Assembly (NCBI GenBank): GCA_002083985.1
Contig: MTER01000057.1
Location: 1 to 5,706, forward strand
Direction of reading: 5' to 3'
Length of the DNA: 5,706 bases
Source of the DNA: Candidatus Altarchaeales archaeon A3
Lineage (GTDB): Archaea; Altiarchaeota; Altiarchaeia; Altiarchaeales; Altiarchaeaceae
Shown here: one piece after another, positions 1 to 5,706 of the stretch
Layout of the letters: every line of letters begins with the position of its first letter
Numbering within the stretch: position 1 is the first letter of the stretch
Made by a program: the position numbers and the translations under genes
The notes under the pieces: generated by a model
Told to the model about the DNA's origin: nothing
The model's database searches: none
What the model saw: only the letters and a program-made list of their open reading frames with translations

Positions 1-85
1 TTCACTCTCATATTTCAAAAATTTCATTTTTGAAATCGCTTCACTCTCATTTCAAAATAACCTCATTTCATTCGGATATTTCAAA
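1..85. repeat. Three degenerate direct repeats of about 19 bp
   Basis: TTCACTCTCATATTTCAAA at 1-19 recurs at 40-56 with two bases missing, and at 67-85 as TTCATTCGGATATTTCAAA (16 of 19 identical to the first). Spacing is irregular (39 and 27 bases), so this is neither a CRISPR array nor a clean tandem repeat. The series may continue beyond the left edge. I see no convincing gene in 1-91. Confidence 0.6.
12..36. repeat. Perfect 11-bp inverted repeat with 3-base loop
   Basis: ATTTCAAAAAT (12-22) is followed by TTC and then its exact reverse complement ATTTTTGAAAT (26-36). The stem is almost all A/T, so it would be weak as RNA. There is no GC-rich stem followed by a U-run, so it is not a standard intrinsic terminator. 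It overlaps the first direct repeat of this region. Confidence 0.65.
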
Positions 86-91
86 TAAATT

Positions 92-161
92 AGGACTTAC
101 GCAAAACAGATACGAATTCTATCTTTTTAAGTCCTTTTACAAGATAAATTGCGTAAGTCCT
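92..161. mobile_element. MITE-like palindromic element with AGGACTTACGCAA terminal inverted repeats
   Basis: A 70-bp element bounded by perfect 13-bp inverted repeats: AGGACTTACGCAA at 92-104 and TTGCGTAAGTCCT at 149-161. It carries no gene. Inside are a smaller hairpin (AGATA at 108-112 with TATCT at 120-124) and a second copy of TAAGTCCT at 128-135, repeating the terminal one at 154-161. The ends resemble insertion-sequence-derived termini I recall from cyanobacterial genomes; I cannot name the parent family. No clear target-site duplication is seen, because both flanks are AT-rich (CAAATAAATT before, CAAATACAAATT just after). It forms the end of the methyltransferase reading frame and could fold as an RNA hairpin after that gene. 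Confidence 0.75.
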
Positions 162-850
162 GACAAATACAAATTTTTTATACTTTTAATTTTTCTATTA
201 ATCCAATTGTTAGTATTTGTAACATTTTTAAATTCTCTGACGCTAATTAGATTTAATATGTTTTTTCTGTTGGCATCAAAAAAATTAAATGTATATATAT
301 CAACATCCTCATCTTTTATTTTAAATAACTCTTGAGATTCCTTTTGTATAACCGCACAACCTTCGTCTGTATCAACAGTATAAATAGTAATACTCTGTTC
401 TTCCATTCTTAGTTTTAGAATCGCCTTCCAAACATCACCGTGCCAAACACTTGATGCTCTGTCTCTCCTCTGAGTTATTTCTTTGGTTGGATTGCAGTCA
501 TGAACAATAATTGTGCCGTTTTCATTTAGCCATTTTAGTGAATTAATAATATCCCTGTGTACTTGTTCAAAGATATGTAACCCATCAACGAATATTATGT
601 CATATTTTATAATAATATGCTTTTCGAAGAATTCATCAGACGTCATTTTAAATGTTGTATCTACCGCAGGGTCCACACCGTGCTTTAATTCTATCTCGAC
701 ATTGTCATAATTGTACCCAGGTTGTGCCGGTGTATTTACGCCTATTTCTAAATAGGTTCGGTAACTATTTTTTTTAATAAGTGTGTTGATGAGTTGAGAT
801 CTTGTCATCTTGCTTTTAGCAAATGGGTTTAATAGTTGAAACATAGTCAT
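137..850 (-). CDS. Class I SAM-dependent methyltransferase (Methyltransf_24-like), 3' end altered by a repeat element
   Basis: A 237-residue putative methyltransferase. The SAM-binding motif YLEIGV is at 33-38, the acidic strand-2 end GVDP at 58-61, IIFVDGLHIFEQVHRDI at 85-101 and the strand-5 motif IIVHDCNP at 114-121, followed by WHGDVWKAILKLR at 136-148. These match a family common in bacterial polysaccharide clusters. The conserved core appears to end at LISVREF (about 211-217). Beyond it is a poorly conserved Asn/Lys-rich tail whose last seven residues (GLTQFIL) and stop codon are encoded by the palindromic element at 92-161. The native C-terminus was therefore probably replaced, but the catalytic core looks intact. 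The ATG overlaps the upstream stop (ATGA) with no Shine-Dalgarno site; a second Met at residue 3 is an alternative start. It likely methylates a sugar or another glycan group; target and position are unknown. Confidence 0.88.
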   Translation of the reverse strand: MTMFQLLNPFAKSKMTRSQLINTLIKKNSYRTYLEIGVNTPAQPGYNYDNVEIELKHGVDPAVDTTFKMTSDEFFEKHIIIKYDIIFVDGLHIFEQVHRDIINSLKWLNENGTIIVHDCNPTKEITQRRDRASSVWHGDVWKAILKLRMEEQSITIYTVDTDEGCAVIQKESQELFKIKDEDVDIYTFNFFDANRKNILNLISVREFKNVTNTNNWINRKIKSIKNLYLSGLTQFIL

Positions 851-2865
851 TTGAAGAATTTTTTATATTTATCTTTATTATTTAAAATATATTCTGGCAA
901 ATTTTTTTCATCAATCCAAAATTTAAAATTTCTCTCAATAAAATCTTTATTTTCCAAAATTTTATTTTCGAGATGTGATTTTATTTTGTCATTGTTAAAT
1001 TCTTGGTGACCGTAGGATTCTATTTTTTTTATAACCGCTTCAGCTCCGCCCTGAAAGGTAAAATGCCACCCTCCGTTTTTTAAGATAGTATATTTTGTTT
1101 TACTTGGTGTATCAAGGTGATTTATACAATTATTCTTTATATTTTTATACTTAGTAACGTAAGTACCTATCCAAGATTCACTAGAGCGATTATTTAAAAA
1201 GTACACATAAACATTTTGTTTTAATTTAAAAATATTATTTTTGGTGTAATCAATTTTTACTTGGGGGTTCCAAATTTCATCCAAATCAGAAACAAAACAA
1301 ATATCATTGTCTGATAGTTCTACTAACGCTTTTTTGATTGTTTCTTTTTGATAAAATTCCCTCAGCCACTGGCTTTGCTCATTAGGAACATTGTCACTCG
1401 TGAGAGTATTATTTATTATTTCTCTATCCAAAGCACTTAAATTATTATTTAACAATCTACTACGTAATTCATCTTCATCGGCTGGCATATTATTTATTAC
1501 GTAATAAATAATTTTATGCTCAAATTGTTTGAATTTGCGTTTATTTTCTTCAAAAAATAATTTTTTAGGTAGTCCAGAAAATGTTTGAGTTGCTTCCACG
1601 ATAACAAAATAATCAACATATTTATCTAGTATATTTAGTCTTATCTCTAATAATTCTAATTCATTAAAAAAAATGAAGATGTCGTATATTTTGATGGTTT
1701 TTCTATACTCGGCAATCTCCTCGGCGGAAAGCTGTTTATATTCAGTGACATCATTGAATGACAGTTTTGCCTTTTGTAAAGAAATTATTTTTTTAAGAAG
1801 TATTTTTGCTTTGTTAGTGAACTTTGTCACCATGATTTTAATTGGCAGAGGTATATTTTTCTTAATTAGTAAAAGTATAATCTTATTAAGATTAGGTATC
1901 TCGGGGATTTTTTCATTCACAGTATTAAATATGTTTTCGTTTAATAATTCGAAATTATTTTTTTCTAACCAGCATTCGTCTGCAGAGAAAAATTTACCAT
2001 GTCTGTCTAAATAGGTGAAGTCATCAGTTATGATGTCTGATGTAGACCAATAACCGTTAGAGGTATTATATCTAGCCCAGTATTTAGGTGCTATGACCGT
2101 TGTTTTATTTGTATTTAAATATGCTGCCCACCAAGAAAAACTAGAGTTTGATATAATTAAATATTTTGCATTCATTAACAAACTAAAATCAGTACTTATT
2201 GGACCCCCGTAATGATGCGACGCTTTATTATCATCATCTTCATTTAATATAGATGAGCCTATTATTTCTACGTCAGGCAAAATATCTTTAGCTATATTTT
2301 TTTGATCAGTTACACAATAAAATTTAATATTATTGTTAATTTTTTTGATAAATTCCATTGCTTGTTTGTAATAATTGGGGGGTAAAAATACTTCTTTTAT
2401 GCCAACAAAATCACCACATCTCAAATGGATGATGCAAGTATTGTCATCAGTAGTATATCCTTTATATTCATCCTTAATTTTAATCCAATCCAATATATTA
2501 TTTCTATATCCGTTTAAATACTTGATTGATTGACAATTGCCATCGAATTTTGTATTAGGGGGTATTTGAAATAAGTTAGGATCAGTTCGTGAAATATCAA
2601 TGTCCGTATTTAATAAATTTTCTATTCTTTCTCTATAATAATTTTTTATACCCTGCGGTAATTTATATGGAGGACCACCTTCTGGGGAAATTCCGCCAAG
2701 TAATTTAACACCAAAATCTATATCTATGAATTGGCTACCTTTAAACTTTTCCCGTTCTAAGATAGAAAAAGCACACCCTTTTTGTTTAGATATTATTCTA
2801 GTTAAGACATAGTTCCATAACTGATTGCCCAAACCTTGTCCATCATATAATTCGTTGCAAATCAT
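847..2865 (-). CDS. Two-domain glycosyltransferase: GT11 fucosyltransferase-like plus GT17
   Basis: A 672-residue fusion. Residues 1 to about 300 are a GT11 (alpha-1,2-fucosyltransferase) domain: GQGLGNQLW at 9-17, the donor-binding motif HLRCGD at 147-152, and TDFSLLMNAKYLIISNSSFS at 225-244 followed by WWAAYL. The donor motif is normally HxRRxD, so the second Arg is Cys here. A Lys/Ile-rich stretch (about 300-390) with a hydrophobic patch near 328-346 links to a GT17 domain at about 391-672. That domain shows IYDIFIFFNELELLEIRLNI from 393, VDYFVIVEATQTFSG at 417-431, the metal-binding SDLDEIWNP at 526-534 and GGWHFTF at 598-604. GT17 includes the eukaryotic bisecting GlcNAc-transferase MGAT3; bacterial members act on unknown glycans. 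The product probably adds two successive sugars, perhaps a fucose-type deoxysugar and a second residue. The ATG overlaps the upstream stop (ATGA) and lacks a Shine-Dalgarno site, which points to coupled translation. The start fits GT11, whose first strand begins at the N-terminus. Confidence 0.92.
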   Translation of the reverse strand: MICNELYDGQGLGNQLWNYVLTRIISKQKGCAFSILEREKFKGSQFIDIDFGVKLLGGISPEGGPPYKLPQGIKNYYRERIENLLNTDIDISRTDPNLFQIPPNTKFDGNCQSIKYLNGYRNNILDWIKIKDEYKGYTTDDNTCIIHLRCGDFVGIKEVFLPPNYYKQAMEFIKKINNNIKFYCVTDQKNIAKDILPDVEIIGSSILNEDDDNKASHHYGGPISTDFSLLMNAKYLIISNSSFSWWAAYLNTNKTTVIAPKYWARYNTSNGYWSTSDIITDDFTYLDRHGKFFSADECWLEKNNFELLNENIFNTVNEKIPEIPNLNKIILLLIKKNIPLPIKIMVTKFTNKAKILLKKIISLQKAKLSFNDVTEYKQLSAEEIAEYRKTIKIYDIFIFFNELELLEIRLNILDKYVDYFVIVEATQTFSGLPKKLFFEENKRKFKQFEHKIIYYVINNMPADEDELRSRLLNNNLSALDREIINNTLTSDNVPNEQSQWLREFYQKETIKKALVELSDNDICFVSDLDEIWNPQVKIDYTKNNIFKLKQNVYVYFLNNRSSESWIGTYVTKYKNIKNNCINHLDTPSKTKYTILKNGGWHFTFQGGAEAVIKKIESYGHQEFNNDKIKSHLENKILENKDFIERNFKFWIDEKNLPEYILNNKDKYKKFFK

Positions 2866-4910
2866 AAGTTTTTATTTTTTAATAGAATATCTGTTCCAAA
2901 ATTTTCGACGATTTCAAATGATGGCAATAGATTTAGTATTTTCTCTAATTTTGGCTGATTTTCATATTGTTCATCGTTAGAATATTCTACATAAAAATAT
3001 TTAACTTTATTTTTAAAGGTATTTTCTCCGCCAATTATTATTTTTTCTTCAGCTCCTTGTGCGTCACACCAAATAAAATCTATTATTTTTACATTATTTT
3101 TTATGCAGAAACTATCTAATGTTATTGAATCAACTTCAATAGTTTGGTCAAAATATATCCAATCCCAGATTTTTAGATGATTCTTTGGCTTCATAATTGA
3201 TCCAGAAAGAGATAAATCATTAGGATTGTCAGTTCTTGATAGATTGAAAATTAATTTGCCGTCAACATCTGATACCACTCCTTCAAAAAGTTTGTAACTT
3301 TTATCGTTGATTCTTTTTTTTAATATTTTAATATTTTTTGGCTCAGGCTCAAATCCGTACAATGTAAGATTAGTGTCCCTAAATGTCTTAATAAACTCTA
3401 ATGTATCATCACCATTCGCTGAGCCTATTTCTAATATTATTGGAGCATTATTTGGTATTAGTTTTTTTACCCATTTTTTTTCTTTAATATTAATAGTTTT
3501 TTTTATTGTATTTTTAATGAAATTTATACCTAAATGCTGAAGTTTATTAAGGATAGATTTAACTAAAATTAATTTCGGAATAACTTTTTTATTTTTATGA
3601 AATCCGAAATGTTCTGGAATAGAATCATCACAATCAAGTTCGCGACTAAACATAGATGCGATTTCAACTGGGGCAAATTTAATTTCATATTTTTCTAACT
3701 CTTTTCTGTAATAGTTGCAGATAATTCCATCTTCATGGAAATAACCAGTATTATTGTCAGAAAAAGGCAATTTAAGCTCATTGAAAGCGTTTAATAATTT
3801 TTTACTTCTTAAGGAAAAACCGCCATTGCCAACTCTAATATTAACACCATTATTAAAAAACATATTTTTTGGCCATGTCGCTCCAATGTAATCATAATTT
3901 AAAAATATATTATTCCATCTATGAGGTCTGAGAACATATCCGTCATGTTGAACAACTAAGCTAAATTCAGTGTCTATGTATTTAGCAAGATCATAAATCA
4001 TAAACCTGTTGTAATCATCTATACTGTTTAATGGTTGACATTGTTTGAATTTTATTTCTTTATTAAGATATTCTGGTTTTTTGTGTGATATTAATATTAC
4101 TTCGTGGTAATCAATACCACTCATTGATTGTTCCAATGCCATTATTGTTTCATCAATTTTTATAGAAGATACAGCCACTAAAGTTACCTTTTTTAATATT
4201 AAGTTTTTGGACATTTTTTTATTATACTTTTTCAAAATGTAATTATACTCATTATCTTTTAAACTTTTATTAGTTATTGTATTAGATACTTGATAATCGC
4301 CAATTCTATTAACAACATTTATTGTGTTCAAAATTTTTGGTTCACCATATTTGTCATAGCACCTTTTATAATAATCACAATCCATTAACCATATTAATTT
4401 TTCATCAAATAATAGAGGATTTTCATTTATTATTGTAAGAACTGAAGGAGAACTAATTGTGTTGTTACCTAAGTATATTGCCTTATTATATTTGGGATAA
4501 AAGGGTCTGTAAAAAGTAATGCCATCTTCAGAGTGCTCACACGCGGTTATTAACCAATTATCTCTTTTTAGGTCAAAATTGTTAACAATCACCTCTAAAG
4601 ATTTAGCATTATACAAGAAATCATCTTGAAATAATATTTTAATCAGTTTGCCTTTAGCGTTTTTTATTGCATTATTTATATTGGCTGATGAATTGCCAAT
4701 ATTTTCAGCATTTCTGAAATAATGAATATCTAATATATCTTTATACTCTTCGCACAAATTTTTAATGACATCCGTTTTTGAATGATCGGATATAACAACA
4801 TCAAAATCTTTAAATGTTTGAGTTGTTAAAATATCAAAACTATGTTTAAGATATTTATCTCCTAATCCATGCATCTCATATGTTGGTATACAAACACTTA
4901 CTAATTTCAT
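2862..4910 (-). CDS. Three-domain glycan enzyme: GT2 glycosyltransferase, DUF5672, FkbM methyltransferase
   Basis: A 682-residue fusion protein. Residues 1 to about 230 form a family-2 (GT-A fold) glycosyltransferase: VSVCIPTYE at 4-12, SDHS at 41-44 in place of the usual DDGS, the DxD-like QDD at 95-97, and WLMDCDYYKR at 174-183. Residues of about 240-440 match DUF5672, a putative glycosyltransferase domain, with VVQHDGYVLRP at 319-329, GNGGFSLRS at 361-369 and HEDGIICNYY at 392-401. Residues of about 485-682 are an FkbM-type SAM methyltransferase: ILEIGSANGDDT at 492-503, FEPEP at 520-524 and DFIWCDAQGAEE at 611-622. FkbM proteins methylate hydroxyl groups, often on sugars. No signal peptide or membrane segment is apparent, so it is probably cytoplasmic, working on a growing glycan. 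The start is supported by AAGGGA six bases upstream. The stop overlaps the next start (ATGA), which suggests translational coupling. Very AT- and Asn/Lys-rich. Domain calls are firm except that DUF5672 activity is unproven; donor and acceptor sugars are unknown. Confidence 0.92.
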   Translation of the reverse strand: MKLVSVCIPTYEMHGLGDKYLKHSFDILTTQTFKDFDVVISDHSKTDVIKNLCEEYKDILDIHYFRNAENIGNSSANINNAIKNAKGKLIKILFQDDFLYNAKSLEVIVNNFDLKRDNWLITACEHSEDGITFYRPFYPKYNKAIYLGNNTISSPSVLTIINENPLLFDEKLIWLMDCDYYKRCYDKYGEPKILNTINVVNRIGDYQVSNTITNKSLKDNEYNYILKKYNKKMSKNLILKKVTLVAVSSIKIDETIMALEQSMSGIDYHEVILISHKKPEYLNKEIKFKQCQPLNSIDDYNRFMIYDLAKYIDTEFSLVVQHDGYVLRPHRWNNIFLNYDYIGATWPKNMFFNNGVNIRVGNGGFSLRSKKLLNAFNELKLPFSDNNTGYFHEDGIICNYYRKELEKYEIKFAPVEIASMFSRELDCDDSIPEHFGFHKNKKVIPKLILVKSILNKLQHLGINFIKNTIKKTINIKEKKWVKKLIPNNAPIILEIGSANGDDTLEFIKTFRDTNLTLYGFEPEPKNIKILKKRINDKSYKLFEGVVSDVDGKLIFNLSRTDNPNDLSLSGSIMKPKNHLKIWDWIYFDQTIEVDSITLDSFCIKNNVKIIDFIWCDAQGAEEKIIIGGENTFKNKVKYFYVEYSNDEQYENQPKLEKILNLLPSFEIVENFGTDILLKNKNL

Positions 4911-4916
4911 TTTTTA

Positions 4917-4922
4917 TCCCTT
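4917..4922 (-). promoter_or_regulatory. Shine-Dalgarno site of the GT2-DUF5672-FkbM gene
   Basis: Read on the minus strand, AAGGGA stands six bases before the ATG at 4910-4908, in the 17-base gap after the transporter stop codon. It supports that ATG as the start. The two downstream genes have no comparable purine-rich site before their starts. Confidence 0.7.
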
Positions 4923-4927
4923 GTTAT

Positions 4928-5706
4928 TTATTTAAGTTCCCATCTATGCTCTATATAAAAATTACTTGATCCTGCCACTTTTTTATAATCATACATACTT
5001 CCATCACGATGAGACAACTCTACATTTATTAAAACTGCATTTTCAATATAATCAATAGGAATACCCGGCCTTGTTAGAGCAAGTGATATAAAGTATTCAC
5101 CTGAATACAGACGCAATGCTTCCGTATGACAAATTAATTTATAAATACCTTTATTAAGAATAGGAATTAATCCATTTCTGTTACCCGAATGAAATAAACA
5201 TAATTTTTGAATACCGTCAGAGATAGAGAATTCTCCACCCACCGTTACATTATCTTCTAAGACCTCAAAAACCAATTCAGCCTTACAAGGTTTATCCGCA
5301 CTAATAATATCATCGTCAGAATTTACATTGTGTATTGAAAAGCATATAATCATGGCTTCACCCGTGTATTTAACAATTCTTTGGACGCGAGCCAGATTTT
5401 TCGTTGTAATCAGATTTTTCGTTATTGATAGATATGTCGAAATACATTCTTGTATATTTGCATCACTAACAAGACAACCATTTTGCAATATAATTCCGCG
5501 ATTACAAAGTGTCGCGATCGCCGCCATGTTATGGCTTACAAACAACACCGTCCTTCCTCCTGCTGCAATATCTTTCATTTTTCCAAGACACTTCTTCTGG
5601 AATTCTGCGTCTCCGACCGCCAACACTTCATCAACCAATAAAATTTCCGGTTCAAGATGTGCTGCTACTGCAAAAGCTAACCTTACATACATCCCGCTGG
5701 AATATC
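4928..5706 (-). CDS. Wzt/KpsT-type polysaccharide ABC transporter ATP-binding protein, 5' partial
   Basis: ATPase subunit of an ABC-2 type exporter that would move a finished, lipid-linked polysaccharide across the cytoplasmic membrane. The gene enters from the right edge, so Walker A and the true start are missing. The frame is already open at the edge, where YSSGM (5690-5704) is the ABC signature of this subfamily; the first visible Met is part of that motif, not a start. Counting from that Met, Walker B ILLVDE lies at residues 17-22, the D-loop region AVGD follows, and the H-loop SHN is at 53-55. After a linker near 90-105, residues of about 105-254 are beta-rich and resemble the Wzt C-terminal domain, which in known systems binds the sugar chain to be exported. 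An 18-bp duplication sits in the linker. The permease (Wzm-like) partner is not in the window and is probably upstream. The gene ends 17 bases before the next gene. Family assignment is firm; the substrate is unknown. Confidence 0.93.
   Translation of the reverse strand, partial: YSSGMYVRLAFAVAAHLEPEILLVDEVLAVGDAEFQKKCLGKMKDIAAGGRTVLFVSHNMAAIATLCNRGIILQNGCLVSDANIQECISTYLSITKNLITTKNLARVQRIVKYTGEAMIICFSIHNVNSDDDIISADKPCKAELVFEVLEDNVTVGGEFSISDGIQKLCLFHSGNRNGLIPILNKGIYKLICHTEALRLYSGEYFISLALTRPGIPIDYIENAVLINVELSHRDGSMYDYKKVAGSSNFYIEHRWELK
5393..5423. repeat. 13-bp direct repeat in the Wzt linker, 18-bp period
   Basis: CAGATTTTTCGTT occurs at 5393-5405 and again at 5411-5423, an offset of exactly 18 bp. 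The reading frame is kept, and the protein reads TKNLIT followed by TKNLAR. The repeat lies between the nucleotide-binding domain and the C-terminal glycan-binding-like domain, so it would change linker length by six residues without breaking the protein. Confidence 0.8.
5514..5521. repeat. HIP1 palindrome GCGATCGC
   Basis: The octamer GCGATCGC is the highly iterated palindrome (HIP1) that is over-represented in many cyanobacterial genomes. It lies inside the ATPase region of the transporter gene, just after the H-loop. It is the only copy I found, and none occurs in the AT-rich genes to the left. One copy alone is weak taxonomic evidence, but it agrees with the AGGACTTACGCAA element at the other end. 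Confidence 0.85.

Noticed and set aside
1..85. CRISPR array
   Set aside because: The copies are degenerate and differ in length, and their spacing is irregular at 39 and 27 bases. No uniform spacers are present.
92..161. Intrinsic transcription terminator for the operon
   Set aside because: The 13-bp stem is separated by a 44-base interior and is not followed by a clean U-run in the minus-strand direction. It may hinder transcription, but the mobile-element reading fits better.
30..335. A 101-codon plus-strand reading frame crossing the palindromic element
   Set aside because: It lies antisense over the methyltransferase 3' end and the repeat element, has no recognisable domain, and its Phe/Leu-rich content is what the complement of an AT-rich Lys/Asn gene gives.
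1673..2014. Plus-strand frame of 113 codons with hydrophobic stretches
   Set aside because: It is antisense to the GT11-GT17 linker region; the apparent membrane character is the mirror of Lys/Asn-rich coding sequence. The other plus-strand frames at 513-710, 3307-3540 and 5450-5641 are rejected for the same reason.
761..3504. Several runs of eight T (eight A on the coding strand) as phase-variation tracts, e.g. at 768-775, 1023-1030, 3314-3321 and 3497-3504
   Set aside because: All are only about eight bases long and are scattered through very AT-rich Lys codons, so chance and composition explain them. No frame is broken at any of them.
5690..5692. ATG at 5690-5692 as the true start of the transporter ATPase
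   Set aside because: The frame is open upstream to the window edge and encodes YSS before this Met, forming the YSSGM ABC signature. The gene is therefore truncated by the window rather than starting here.

Overview
The window is a minus-strand piece of a surface-polysaccharide gene cluster, most likely from a cyanobacterium. Two sequence marks support that origin: one HIP1 palindrome (GCGATCGC, 5514-5521) inside the ABC transporter gene, and a short palindromic element (92-161) whose ends read AGGACTTACGCAA, a terminus I recall from cyanobacterial insertion-sequence-derived repeats. Species cannot be named from this window.

All genes read right to left. The right edge holds the 3' part of a Wzt/KpsT-type ATPase with a C-terminal carbohydrate-binding-like domain (4928-5706, 5' end outside the window). 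After 17 bases comes a 682-residue fusion of a family-2 glycosyltransferase, a DUF5672 domain and an FkbM methyltransferase (2862-4910). A 672-residue fusion of a GT11 fucosyltransferase-like domain and a GT17 domain follows (847-2865), then a class I SAM methyltransferase (137-850). The last three genes are joined by ATGA stop/start overlaps, so the four genes look like one transcription unit. Its promoter lies upstream, outside the window.

Together the genes look like the decoration and export end of an ABC-transporter-dependent glycan pathway (O-antigen, capsule or sheath). Three polypeptides carry about six enzymatic domains that add and methylate sugars. The Wzt-like protein would power export and may recognise the finished chain end. 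By eye the glycosyltransferase and methyltransferase genes are much richer in A+T than the ATPase part of the transporter gene, and they lack HIP1 sites. This suggests an imported gene cassette beside a more resident transporter gene.

The left end (1-161) is non-coding or mobile DNA. The palindromic element has landed at the 3' end of the methyltransferase gene and supplies its last seven codons and stop. Beyond it lie three degenerate direct repeats and a perfect 11-bp hairpin. No RNA gene, CRISPR array or complete transposase is visible.
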